Assembly (NCBI GenBank): GCA_002331385.1
Contig: DCYB01000014.1
Location: 186,001 to 250,000, forward strand
DNA length: 64,000 nt
Direction: 5' to 3'
Origin: Comamonadaceae bacterium UBA2121
GTDB lineage: Bacteria > Pseudomonadota > Gammaproteobacteria > Burkholderiales > Burkholderiaceae_C
Positions 1-7,840 of the stretch are shown in pieces. The notes under the pieces are model-generated. The model saw only the letters and a program-made list of their open reading frames with translations, did no database searches and had not been told where the DNA came from. Numbering within the stretch: position 1 is the stretch's first letter; each line of letters begins with the position of its first letter. The translations under genes were made by a program, and so were the position numbers.

Positions 1-220
1 CGCCGTCGCAGTCGATTTGCAGATCGATCAGGCCGTGGCGCGCGATCTGTTCGAGCATGTGGTCAAAGAAGCCGATGCCCGTGGCAATGCGCGATGCGCC
101 GGTGCCGTCGAGGTTGATGCGCACCTTGATGCGCGTTTCAGCCGTATTGCGGGCGACTTCGGCCGTGCGATCGGCGTTGGCATCGACCGTTTTCGTGGAG
201 GGAACAAGTGAGGATGTCAT
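1..220 (-). CDS. hisB: Imidazoleglycerol-phosphate dehydratase, N-terminal part
   Basis: This enzyme removes water from imidazole glycerol phosphate in histidine biosynthesis. Only the first 73 codons are in the window; the gene runs off the left edge. The reading frame begins MTSSLVPSTKTVDANADRTA and carries the family motif FFDHMLEQIARHG, whose His is a metal ligand in HisB proteins. The start ATG overlaps the hisC stop in an ATGA arrangement, which indicates translational coupling with hisC just upstream. The alignment begins directly in the dehydratase domain, so it looks like a monofunctional HisB rather than the enterobacterial fusion with a phosphatase. The C-terminal half cannot be judged. 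Confidence 0.93.
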   Translation of the reverse strand, partial: MTSSLVPSTKTVDANADRTAEVARNTAETRIKVRINLDGTGASRIATGIGFFDHMLEQIARHGLIDLQIDCDG

Positions 221-1338
221 AGTGAAGCCTGCAGCGCCGCCAGCATCTGGGCGTTGTCGGCAGCATTTCCGACGGTCAGACGCACGCAGTTGGCCAGCAA
301 TGGATGCATTGTAGAAACGTTTTTGATCAGGACCTTGCGCGCCTTCATGCCCTCATACGCACGTGCGGCATCGGCCACACGGATGAGCACCATGTTGGCC
401 TCGCTGTCCCACACCTGCAGCACGCCGGGCATGGCGCGCAACTGTTCGACGAGCGCCGTGCGCCCGGTGCGAATTTCCTGTGCCTGCGCGGCAAACACGT
501 CCGTGTGTTCCAGCGCGAACAGCGCCGCCTCGCAGTTCAGCACGCTCACGTTGTAGGGCGGGCGCACCTTGTCGATTTCATTGACGATGGCTGCCGGGCC
601 GATGAGGTAGCCAAGCCGCACGCCTGCCAGACCGAACTTGCTCAGCGTGCGCATCAGCAGCACGTGCGCATTGCGCTCTGGCTCGGCCCGCATGCGGGTG
701 ATCCAGCTGCGGCTGGCGAACGGCTGGTACGCCTCGTCCATCACCACCAGACCACCCTGCTCGCCCACGGCGTCGATCACGCGCTGCACGCTGGCTTCGC
801 TCCAGAGCGTGGCCGTTGGGTTGTTGGGATAGGCCAGATAGGTGATGGCGGGACGGTGCTCTGCAATCGCGGCCAGCATCGCGGCCTCGTCGAGTTCGAA
901 ATCGGCAGTCAACGACACCGGCACAAAATCAAGCCCCTGCAACTGCGCACTCATCGGGTACATGACGAAGCCCGGCATGGGCGCGATCATGGTGGCGCGC
1001 TGTCCCTGCTGCGGCTGCGCCAGAGCCAGCGCGAGCAACGAAATGATTTCGTCCGAGCCATTGCCCAGCAAAATGGCTGCGTCCTTGGGCGCGCCCGCAT
1101 AGGCCAGCAGCGCGGCCTTCAGGTCGTCGAGCCGCGCGCCCGGATAGCGGTTGATCGGCAAACGCCCCAGACGCTCGCCCAACTGGCGCTGCAGCGCCTC
1201 GGGCAGGCTGAACGGGTTTTCCATCGCGTCCATCTTCAGATAGCCGACCGAATGCTGCACCACGTACGCGTGCATGGCGCGCACGTCGGAACGGATGCGG
1301 TCGATGGCTCGGGTCTGGGTGGATGGCTGTGTGGTCAT
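217..1338 (-). CDS. hisC: Histidinol-phosphate aminotransferase
   Basis: A PLP-dependent class I/II aminotransferase of 373 residues that converts imidazole-acetol phosphate to histidinol phosphate. The motif TLSKFGLAGVRLGY holds the PLP-binding Lys, AYPNNPTA the conserved Asn-Pro segment, and MDEAYQPF the Asp that contacts the pyridine nitrogen. The chosen start is the ATG at 1338 (MTTQPSTQTRAIDRIRSDVR), which fits the usual family length; the longer open frame upstream has no similarity to HisC. It lies 89 bp after the end of the PIN toxin gene and overlaps hisB by 4 bp. Because a toxin-antitoxin pair separates it from hisD, its transcription may partly depend on the toxin-antitoxin promoter. 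Confidence 0.95.
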   Translation of the reverse strand: MTTQPSTQTRAIDRIRSDVRAMHAYVVQHSVGYLKMDAMENPFSLPEALQRQLGERLGRLPINRYPGARLDDLKAALLAYAGAPKDAAILLGNGSDEIISLLALALAQPQQGQRATMIAPMPGFVMYPMSAQLQGLDFVPVSLTADFELDEAAMLAAIAEHRPAITYLAYPNNPTATLWSEASVQRVIDAVGEQGGLVVMDEAYQPFASRSWITRMRAEPERNAHVLLMRTLSKFGLAGVRLGYLIGPAAIVNEIDKVRPPYNVSVLNCEAALFALEHTDVFAAQAQEIRTGRTALVEQLRAMPGVLQVWDSEANMVLIRVADAARAYEGMKARKVLIKNVSTMHPLLANCVRLTVGNAADNAQMLAALQASL

Positions 1339-1427
1339 GATGAAAGCGGCTAGGTCGTCGTCAAATGGCGATGGCGTGGTGAATGAAAAGTGGTAAGAAA
1401 AAGGGCCGATGGCGAAGGGGGCAGGAA

Positions 1428-1868
1428 TCAGCTGGCAGCCCCGGCAGGCACTGGCGCATGCAATGGATGCACCATGGTCACGCCGCCAAACTGCGCGCCG
1501 TGCGGCAAGCTGAGCGTGAGCATCTGCTCGCAACCGCTGTGCTGCGCGCAGGCCACGGCAAGGCAGTCGCCAAACGCCAATTGGTGGCGCGCTTGCACGG
1601 CCCACGCCGTTTCCAGCGTGGCGGCATCGGTTTTCCACGGGTTCCAGGTCTGATAGCGGCGGATGGCGGCACGTGCATCGCCTTGCGACAGGGGCACGGG
1701 CGCAGTCGTCACGCGATCGTAGAACTCGCACAGCGCGTGACTGCCGGTGCGCCCGCAGCGGCTGCGCCAGAGCGCATCCAGCCAATCCAGCGTGGCGGCG
1801 TACAGCGCGGCATCGCCCACGTCTTCGGCGGCGATCAGCACGGAGGTATCGACAAACACCGGGTTCAT
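1428..1868 (-). CDS. PIN-domain ribonuclease toxin, VapC-like
   Basis: A 146-residue single-domain PIN protein, likely the toxin of a type II toxin-antitoxin pair. It starts MNPVFVDTSVLIAAED, with the first PIN acid at Asp7; the second is Glu48 in HALCEFYD and the third Asp101 in FGDCLAVACA. PIN toxins cut tRNA or other RNA with a metal held by these acids. The C-terminal segment reads LTLSLPHG where related proteins, as I remember them, have an acidic SED-type motif, so the fourth acid seems absent. The start overlaps the stop of the antitoxin gene by 4 bp. The pair sits between hisD and hisC and has no role in histidine synthesis. Confidence 0.85.
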   Translation of the reverse strand: MNPVFVDTSVLIAAEDVGDAALYAATLDWLDALWRSRCGRTGSHALCEFYDRVTTAPVPLSQGDARAAIRRYQTWNPWKTDAATLETAWAVQARHQLAFGDCLAVACAQHSGCEQMLTLSLPHGAQFGGVTMVHPLHAPVPAGAAS

Positions 1869-2125
1869 GCGTCGGCGCCCCCTTGGGGTGTGCGCGTCAT
1901 GCGCGTCTTGCGCGGCGCAGCGCCACTCCCGTCGTTGCCTTGGGCATTCCAACTGCGCTCGTCCGTGCGCCAAGCGAGATAGGCGCGCTCGTAAGCGTCC
2001 TCGCGCCTTTGCATTTCGGCCATGAAGTCGCCCACCATGCGCGACACACTGGTGCCACGCCGCGCCGCTTCGATACGCGCCCATTCGAGCACGTCGTCGT
2101 CCACGGTGATGGTGAGATTCTTCAT
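1865..2125 (-). CDS. Ribbon-helix-helix antitoxin of the PIN toxin
   Basis: An 86-residue protein whose first 40 residues (MKNLTITVDDDVLEWARIEA, then RRGTSVSRMVGDFMAEM) form a ribbon-helix-helix DNA-binding unit: an N-terminal beta strand with alternating polar residues, then two helices. The C-terminal half is charged, low in hydrophobics and probably wraps the toxin. The ATG at 2125 is preferred over an in-frame ATG 10 codons upstream because the RHH strand should start at MKNL and the longer start lies inside the operator palindrome. The gene overlaps the downstream PIN toxin gene by an ATGA junction. Autoregulation through the 35-bp palindrome immediately upstream is very likely. Confidence 0.86.
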   Translation of the reverse strand: MKNLTITVDDDVLEWARIEAARRGTSVSRMVGDFMAEMQRREDAYERAYLAWRTDERSWNAQGNDGSGAAPRKTRMTRTPQGGADA

Positions 2126-2135
2126 GCCCACGAGT

Positions 2136-2170
2136 TTACACGAAATTCGTGTCACACGAATTTCGTGTAA
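2136..2170. promoter_or_regulatory. Perfect 35-bp palindrome, operator of the toxin-antitoxin pair
   Basis: Two 17-bp arms that are exact reverse complements are separated by a single base. The left arm is TTACACGAAATTCGTGT and the right arm its complement. Each arm is itself a near-palindrome (ACACGAA, one central base pair step, TTCGTGT), so the site contains two tandem half-palindromes. It ends 11 bp upstream of the antitoxin ATG. This is the expected form of a cooperative operator for a ribbon-helix-helix antitoxin. That the antitoxin binds it is inferred from position and symmetry. Confidence 0.85.
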
Positions 2171-2196
2171 CCTAGGCAGCGCTCACCAACGGCCCT

Positions 2197-3156
2197 TCAG
2201 CGATAGCGCGGTGGCGGTGCGTAGCCCTCGTCGCCACGTCCGCCGCCATCGGCCGGAAATGCATTCGGCCCGCGCGCAGGCGGCGTCTGCCCCAATCGCA
2301 CCTCGAAAACGGCCGTGCCAATCACGCCGATGTTGCGCGGACTGCCCGCTGGCGTGTTCGCCGCATAGGCGTTGTCCCGGCTGGAGAAGCGGAATGCCGC
2401 GACCTCGTTGCGGCTCTTGCGGAAGCCTTCGATGCGCAGCGTCTCGCCGGGGCGCAGCAAATAGCCGCCGCTGCGGACGCTTCCGGGCTGACCGGTCAGC
2501 ACATCCAGTCCATCCACCGTCGCCACGACCTCGTAATTGCGCTGGCTGCGATTGAGGTACACCAGTTCGTAGCGCTCACCATGGCGACCAGCGACCTGAA
2601 AGTCGCCGCTTCGCCCTCTGACGCTGTAGATCGGCAACGGGCGATCTGCGGCATCGCGCACCGACCACTCCACCTTGCCACCATCCATCAACACATTGAG
2701 CTGCCGATCGGCGCTGGCCCCCAGACTGCGGCGAATGCTGGCTTCGTCGCTGTAGCGCAGCGCCACGGTGGCGTTGGGCTGATCGGGAGCCAGGCGCGCG
2801 GCCTGAATGGTCTGCACCTGCGAGTCGCGCCCTTCGCCCCATTGCGTGCCCAGTGTGGACTCCGCCTGCGGAGCAGGTCTGCGCAGCGCCGCGCCAGCCG
2901 GGGGCGTGGACGCAGGTGGCGGCGTAACACTGCCTGGCATGGCGCCAGCAGATGCTGCATTCGTCGACGGGACGGGCGTCACGGGTGATACGGGCGATGC
3001 GCTCACTTCCGGAGCCGGCGCAGGAGGCTGCGTGGTGCAGGCCGTCAGCACAACGCTGGCGCTCACGCCAAGCGCCATAAGACAGCGCCGCAACAACGCG
3101 CGGCTCCAGTTCAGTGCAAAGCGGCGCGAAGTCCCGTTCCGGTATGGCGTTGGCAT
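2197..3156 (-). CDS. Putative lipoprotein of unknown function
   Basis: A 319-residue protein with a basic N-terminus, a hydrophobic segment and a lipobox LTAC near residue 40, so it is probably a membrane-anchored lipoprotein. Residues about 41-95 are rich in Pro, Ala, Ser and Thr and form a flexible linker. The folded part (about 100-300) contains a conserved-looking core (GGYLLRPGETLRIEGFRKS, then VAAFRFSSRDNAYA and NIGVIGTAVF), and the tail is Gly/Pro-rich. I recognise no enzyme motif and assign no function. It stands alone between hisD (150 bp upstream) and the toxin-antitoxin pair, in the same direction, and has no apparent link to histidine synthesis. Confidence 0.75.
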   Translation of the reverse strand: MPTPYRNGTSRRFALNWSRALLRRCLMALGVSASVVLTACTTQPPAPAPEVSASPVSPVTPVPSTNAASAGAMPGSVTPPPASTPPAGAALRRPAPQAESTLGTQWGEGRDSQVQTIQAARLAPDQPNATVALRYSDEASIRRSLGASADRQLNVLMDGGKVEWSVRDAADRPLPIYSVRGRSGDFQVAGRHGERYELVYLNRSQRNYEVVATVDGLDVLTGQPGSVRSGGYLLRPGETLRIEGFRKSRNEVAAFRFSSRDNAYAANTPAGSPRNIGVIGTAVFEVRLGQTPPARGPNAFPADGGGRGDEGYAPPPRYR

Positions 3157-3184
3157 AAGGTGTTCCGATAGTGAATGTCTGCGT

Positions 3185-3215
3185 GGTCCCCGGAGCCGTT
3201 CACCGACTCCGGGAC
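3185..3215. other. Hairpin between hisD and the lipoprotein gene
   Basis: An inverted repeat GTCCCCGGAG ... CTCCGGGAC with one bulged base lies in the 149-bp gap after hisD. No T-run follows on either strand, so it is not a standard intrinsic terminator. It may still slow or protect the 3' end of the hisG-hisD message. Confidence in a function is low. Confidence 0.35.
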
Positions 3216-3305
3216 GCAGTGTCCATGCGAACTATCGAAACCCATTGACTCAGCAACAATTTGCATGAATTCTTGCAAATTGCCGTAACCAGCGGTGTGC
3301 TGCGT

Positions 3306-4628
3306 TCAGGCCTTGTGAAGGCGCATTTCCGCCGCGCGCGCGTGGCCCTGCAAACCCTCGCCATAGGCCAGTTCGGCGGCAATCTTGCCAAGCACCTGCG
3401 CACCCGCTTCGCTCACCTCGATCAGGCTGGAGCGCTTCTGGAAGTCGTACACGCCCAGCGGCGAGGAAAAGCGCGCCGTGCCGCTGGTGGGCAGCACGTG
3501 GTTCGGGCCAGCGCAGTAGTCGCCCAGGCTTTCGCTGGTGAATGCGCCCAGGAAAATCGCGCCCGCATGCTTGAGCAGCGGCTCCCAGCGGTGCGGATCG
3601 CGGCTCGACACCTCCAGGTGCTCCGGCGCGATGCGGTTGCTGATGGCGCAGGCTTCTTCCATGTCGCGCGTGAGGATGAGCGCACCGCGATCATTCAGGC
3701 TCTTGGCGATGATTTCCTTGCGCGGCATCTCCGGCAGCAGGCGATCGATTTCGCGCTGCACGGCATCGATGTAGGCCGCATCGGGGCAAAGCAAAATGGA
3801 TTGCGCAAGCTCGTCGTGTTCGGCCTGGCTGAACAAGTCCATCGCTACCCAGTCGGGCGGCGTTGTGCCGTCGGCAAGCACGAGGATTTCGGATGGCCCG
3901 GCAATCATGTCGATGCCCACCAGCCCGAACACGCGCTTCTTGGCGCTGGCCACGTAGGCGTTGCCGGGGCCAGTGATCTTGTCCACCTTGGGAATCGTCG
4001 CCGTGCCGTAGGCCAGCGCGGCCACGGCCTGCGCCCCACCCACGGTAAAGGCGCGGTGCACGCCAGCGACATAGGCCGCTGCCAGCACGAGTGCATTCTT
4101 CTCGCCGCGCGGCGTTGGCACGACCATGATGATGTCCTGCACGCCTGCGACATGCGCAGGAATGGCGTTCATCAGCACGCTCGACGGATAGGCCGCCTTG
4201 CCACCGGGCACGTAGATGCCGACGCGATCCAGCGGCGTCACCTTCTGGCCAAGCAGCGTGCCATCTTCATCGCGGTAGCTCCAACTCTCGCCGTTGGCCT
4301 TTTTTTGCGCCTCGTGGTAGGTGCGCACGCGCCGCGCCGCAGCGGTCAAGGCGCTTTTTTGCGCCTCGTTGAGGCTGTCAAACGCAGCCTTGAGTTCGGC
4401 CTGGCTGAGCTCCAGATCGGCCATCTGCTTCACGTCGAGCGCATCGAAGCGCGCCGTGTATTCGAGCACCGCCGCGTCTCCGCGTTGTTGCACGTCGGCC
4501 AGGATGTCGGCCACGCGCTGCTCGATGGCCGCATCCGTGTCCGCCGACCAATGCAGGCGCGCCGCAAATTCGGCTTCAAAATCGGCCGAGGCGGTGGACA
4601 GGCGGGCGGGAGCGGCATTCAGGGACAT
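3306..4628 (-). CDS. hisD: Histidinol dehydrogenase
   Basis: A 440-residue zinc enzyme that oxidises histidinol to histidine in two NAD-dependent steps. Recognisable family segments are ITGPGNAYVASAKK, GPSEILVLAD, DLFSQAEHDELAQ (Gln and His zinc ligands), NRIAPEHLEV (catalytic Glu-His) and GDYCAGPNHVLPT. The start at 4628 (MSLNAAPARLSTASADFEAE) gives the normal family length; a longer open frame upstream runs into hisG. It follows hisG by 47 bp. The usual downstream neighbour hisC is displaced by a lipoprotein gene and a toxin-antitoxin pair. Confidence 0.96.
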   Translation of the reverse strand: MSLNAAPARLSTASADFEAEFAARLHWSADTDAAIEQRVADILADVQQRGDAAVLEYTARFDALDVKQMADLELSQAELKAAFDSLNEAQKSALTAAARRVRTYHEAQKKANGESWSYRDEDGTLLGQKVTPLDRVGIYVPGGKAAYPSSVLMNAIPAHVAGVQDIIMVVPTPRGEKNALVLAAAYVAGVHRAFTVGGAQAVAALAYGTATIPKVDKITGPGNAYVASAKKRVFGLVGIDMIAGPSEILVLADGTTPPDWVAMDLFSQAEHDELAQSILLCPDAAYIDAVQREIDRLLPEMPRKEIIAKSLNDRGALILTRDMEEACAISNRIAPEHLEVSSRDPHRWEPLLKHAGAIFLGAFTSESLGDYCAGPNHVLPTSGTARFSSPLGVYDFQKRSSLIEVSEAGAQVLGKIAAELAYGEGLQGHARAAEMRLHKA

Positions 4629-4675
4629 GACGTCAGGCTTTCGTTGCGGAGGGTGAAGAGTGGTCGGCGGATGGC

Positions 4676-5323
4676 TCAATCCTTGCGGATGGCCGACGCA
4701 AACGCGTCGATGATGTGGCGCAGCGGCTCCTGCTTGAGTTTGAGCGCAGCCTGATTCACCACGAGGTGCGAGCTGATGTCCATGATGCGCTCGACCTCCA
4801 CCAGATTGTTGGCCTTGAGCGTGTTGCCGGTGGACACCAGATCGACGATGGCGTCGGCCATGCCGATGAGCGGCGCCAGCTCCATGCTGCCGTAGAGCTT
4901 GATCAGGTCGACGTGCACGCCCTTGGTGGCGAAGAAGTTGCGCGCAATGTGCGTGTACTTGGTCGCCACTTTCAGGCGCGAGCCTTGCTGCACCACCTGC
5001 TCGTAGTCGAACCCGCGCGGCACGGCCACGCTCACGCGGCACTTGGCAATGCGCAGATCGAGCGGCTGGAACAGCCCTTGTCCGCCGTGTTCGATGAGCG
5101 TGTCCTTGCCGGTCACGCCCAGATCGGCGCCGCCATATTGCACATAGGTGGGAACGTCCGTGGCACGCACCATCACCACACGCACGTCGGGCTTGTTGGT
5201 GGGCAGGATCAGCTTGCGCGAGGTTTCCGGGTCTTCCAGCACCTCGATGCCGGCTGCCGCCAGCAGCGGCATGGTTTCATCAAAAATGCGGCCCTTGGAG
5301 AGGGCCAGGGTAATCGTCGTCAT
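4676..5323 (-). CDS. hisG: ATP phosphoribosyltransferase, short form
   Basis: The 215-residue catalytic subunit of the first step of histidine synthesis (ATP plus PRPP). The sequence begins MTTITLALSKGRIFDETMPL and contains the PRPP-binding segment GMADAIVDLVSTGNTLKANN. It lacks the C-terminal regulatory ACT-like domain of the long (about 300-residue) form. Short HisG works as an octamer with the paralogous regulatory subunit HisZ, which is not in this window and must be elsewhere. The start ATG overlaps the murA stop in a TGATG junction, so the two genes are coupled. Confidence 0.96.
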   Translation of the reverse strand: MTTITLALSKGRIFDETMPLLAAAGIEVLEDPETSRKLILPTNKPDVRVVMVRATDVPTYVQYGGADLGVTGKDTLIEHGGQGLFQPLDLRIAKCRVSVAVPRGFDYEQVVQQGSRLKVATKYTHIARNFFATKGVHVDLIKLYGSMELAPLIGMADAIVDLVSTGNTLKANNLVEVERIMDISSHLVVNQAALKLKQEPLRHIIDAFASAIRKD

Positions 5324-6684
5324 CAGATTCTTTCGATGTCAGCACCAAGGCCGCGCAACTTCGCTTCCATGCAGTCGTAGCCGCGGTCGAGGTGGTAAAT
5401 GCGGTCCACCACCGTCTCGCCGCTGGCGACCAGACCGGCAATCACCAGCCCGGCAGAGGCGCGCAAATCGGTGGCCATCACCGTGGCGCCAGACAGAGGC
5501 ATGCCGGTGGGCGCAACCTGCGTATTGTCCACGCATTGCCCTGTGCATTGGGCGTCTGCGTGCGCCAGCCCCTCGATCACGGCCTGCCGCGCATCGGTGG
5601 TGCGGATCTTCGCGCCCAGCCGCAGCAGTTCATTGACGTGCATGAAGCGGTTCTCAAAAATGGTCTCCGCCACCGTCGATTGTCCTTGCGCGACGGCGTT
5701 GAGCGCCATGAACTGCGCCTGCATGTCGGTCGGGAAACCGGGGTACTCCATGGTGCGAAAACTCTGCGCCCGCAGGCTCGCCGCGCCAGGACTGCGCACG
5801 CGCAGGCCCTCGTCTTCCTGCGTGACTTCCACGCCCGCCGCGCGCAGCTTGTCGAGCACGGCGTGCAGATGATCGGCGCGACCGTGGCGCAAAAAGGCAT
5901 CACCGCCCGTTGCCGCCACCGCGCACAGGAAGGTGCCCGCTTCGATGCGATCAGGCACCACGCTGTGCTCGCAACCATGCAGGCGCTCCACGCCCGTGAT
6001 GCGGATGCGGCTCGTGCCGTGGCCTTCGATCCGGGCGCCCATGCGGATCAGCATCTCCGCCAGATCAACGACCTCGGGTTCCTGCGCGGCGTTCTCCAGC
6101 AGGGTTTCGCCCTCGGCCAGCGTGGCCGCCATGAGCAGGTTTTCCGTGCCGGTCACGGTCACCATGTCGGTGGTGATGCTGGCGCCCTTCAGGCGCTCCT
6201 GCCCTTGCGGCAAGCGCGCCATCATGTAGCCGCGCTCCACGCGGATGTCTGCACCCATGGCCTGCAAGCCTTTGATGTGCTGATCCACCGGCCGCGATCC
6301 GATCGCGCAGCCGCCGGGCAGCGACACCCTGGCCTCGCCAAAGCGGGCCAGCAGTGGCCCGAGCGCGAGCACCGAGGCCCGCATGGTCTTGACCAGATCG
6401 TAGGGCGCTTCGGGTGCGGTCAGTTGGTCAGCCACGAGGCGCACCACGCCGCTCGCGTCGGGACGGGTGCAGTCCGGGTCTTCCACTCGCTCCACGTGCA
6501 CGCCCATGTTGCGCAGCAGCGCCAGCATGGTGGCAATGTCTTTGAGCCGGGGCACGTTGTGCAGCACCACGGGCTCGGCCGTCAGCAAGGCCGCGCACAG
6601 CTCCGGCAGGGCCGCATTCTTCGCGCCTGAAACCGGCACTTCACCACGGAGGGCGCGCCCGCCGCGTATCAGGAGTTTGTCCAT
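5323..6684 (-). CDS. murA: UDP-N-acetylglucosamine 1-carboxyvinyltransferase
   Basis: MurA transfers enolpyruvate from PEP to UDP-GlcNAc, the first committed step of peptidoglycan synthesis in the cytoplasm. MDKLLIRGGRALRGEVPVSG and GAKNAALPELCAALL are the N-terminal signature, and PGGCAIGSRPVDQHIKGL carries the active-site Cys that is the target of fosfomycin. The protein has 453 residues against about 420 in E. coli; the extra length is mostly a segment near residue 390 (HADAQCTGQCVDNTQVAPTG) inserted before the conserved MATDLRASAGLVIAG. It is followed immediately by hisG and preceded by a BolA gene, an order common in proteobacteria. Confidence 0.97.
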   Translation of the reverse strand: MDKLLIRGGRALRGEVPVSGAKNAALPELCAALLTAEPVVLHNVPRLKDIATMLALLRNMGVHVERVEDPDCTRPDASGVVRLVADQLTAPEAPYDLVKTMRASVLALGPLLARFGEARVSLPGGCAIGSRPVDQHIKGLQAMGADIRVERGYMMARLPQGQERLKGASITTDMVTVTGTENLLMAATLAEGETLLENAAQEPEVVDLAEMLIRMGARIEGHGTSRIRITGVERLHGCEHSVVPDRIEAGTFLCAVAATGGDAFLRHGRADHLHAVLDKLRAAGVEVTQEDEGLRVRSPGAASLRAQSFRTMEYPGFPTDMQAQFMALNAVAQGQSTVAETIFENRFMHVNELLRLGAKIRTTDARQAVIEGLAHADAQCTGQCVDNTQVAPTGMPLSGATVMATDLRASAGLVIAGLVASGETVVDRIYHLDRGYDCMEAKLRGLGADIERI

Positions 6685-6781
6685 CGTCTATCGGAAAATT
6701 GCGCGTGCGCCCGCCGGATCCGTGGAGGGGATCGCAACGACCGCCGTGTCTGGTTCGCGGCAGGAATGCCGCCGAGGCCCA

Positions 6782-7030
6782 TCAGGCCTGATCGCCCTTG
6801 TCCGCCCATTCGGCGGGCGTGAAGGTTTTCATCGACAGGGCATGCACCTCATCGGTGTGCATGCGGCTGCCCAGCGTGGCGTACACGCGCTGATGGCGCT
6901 GGATGAGGCGCTTGCCTTCGAACTCCGTGGAGACGATGGTGGCAAACCAGTGTCGGCCATCGCCCTCCAGCGTGATGTATTCGCACGGCAGTCCGGCGCT
7001 GATGAGTTCCTTGAGTTGGTCCGCAGTCAT
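6782..7030 (-). CDS. BolA/IbaG family protein
   Basis: An 82-residue BolA-like protein. The segment LISAGLPCEYITLEGDGRHW and the helix-strand FEGKRLIQRHQRVYATLG match the BolA fold; the Cys16 region and the His residues (His27, His65) are potential Fe-S ligands when paired with a monothiol glutaredoxin. Its position directly ahead of murA is that of ibaG (yrbA) in E. coli, a protein linked to acid stress and iron-sulfur handling. I leave the symbol empty because family members are hard to separate by sequence alone. It lies 54 bp after the ABC-2 permease gene. Confidence 0.88.
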   Translation of the reverse strand: MTADQLKELISAGLPCEYITLEGDGRHWFATIVSTEFEGKRLIQRHQRVYATLGSRMHTDEVHALSMKTFTPAEWADKGDQA

Positions 7031-7084
7031 GGTGGGAATGTGTGAGTTGGAGAAAACCGGCCCGTCGACACAGTATCGAGCGGA

Positions 7085-7840
7085 TCAGTTGCGGATCTTG
7101 TAGCCGATGCGCAGCAGATGCACCGCCAGCGCACTGATCACCAGCCACGCGCACCCAACGATGGCAAAGCTGGTCCAGGGCGAGACATCGCTCTGGCCGA
7201 AGAAGCCATAACGGAAACCGTCGATCATGTAGAAGAACGGATTCAGATGGCTCACGTTCTGCCAGAACGCGGGCAGCGAATGGATGGAGTAGAACACGCC
7301 GGACAGGAACGTCAGCGGCATGATGAGAAAGTTCTGGAACGCCGCCATCTGGTCGAACTTGTCGGCCCAGAGCCCGGCAATCACACCGAGTGTGCCCATG
7401 ATGGCTGCGCCCAGTAGCGCAAACGCAATGATCCACAGCGGCGCGGCGAAGTCCGGCACGGCAAAGAACAGCGTCACCAGGAACACGCCCACACCCACCA
7501 GCAGCCCGCGCAGCATGGCCGCCCCCACGTAGGCACTGAACCAGGCCCAGTGCGACAGCGGCGTGAGCAACACGAACACCATCGAGCCCATGATCTTGCT
7601 TTGCACCAGACTCGACGAGCTATTGGCAAATGCGTTCTGCAGGATGCTCATCATCACCAGCCCCGGAATGATGAACGCGGTGTAGCTGATGCGGTCATAC
7701 ACCAGCACGCGGCCTTCCAGTACGTGGCCGAACACCAGCAAGTACAGCACCGCGGTGAGCACCGGCGCGGCCACGGTCTGGAAGCTGACCTTCCAGAAAC
7801 GCAGTACTTCCTTTTTCAGCAGGGTCTGCCAGCCGTTCAT
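7085..7840 (-). CDS. ABC-2 type transporter permease
   Basis: A 251-residue integral membrane protein with six predicted hydrophobic segments, typical of the ABC-2 permease family (YadH type). It begins MNGWQTLLKKEVLRFWKVSF and contains the family signature around FLIMPLTFLSGVFYSIHSLP. The gene overlaps the upstream ATPase gene by 4 bp (ATGA), so the two form one exporter. The substrate is unknown. Its position between the mla genes and murA suggests, without proof, a role in envelope lipid or polysaccharide export. Confidence 0.9.
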   Translation of the reverse strand: MNGWQTLLKKEVLRFWKVSFQTVAAPVLTAVLYLLVFGHVLEGRVLVYDRISYTAFIIPGLVMMSILQNAFANSSSSLVQSKIMGSMVFVLLTPLSHWAWFSAYVGAAMLRGLLVGVGVFLVTLFFAVPDFAAPLWIIAFALLGAAIMGTLGVIAGLWADKFDQMAAFQNFLIMPLTFLSGVFYSIHSLPAFWQNVSHLNPFFYMIDGFRYGFFGQSDVSPWTSFAIVGCAWLVISALAVHLLRIGYKIRN

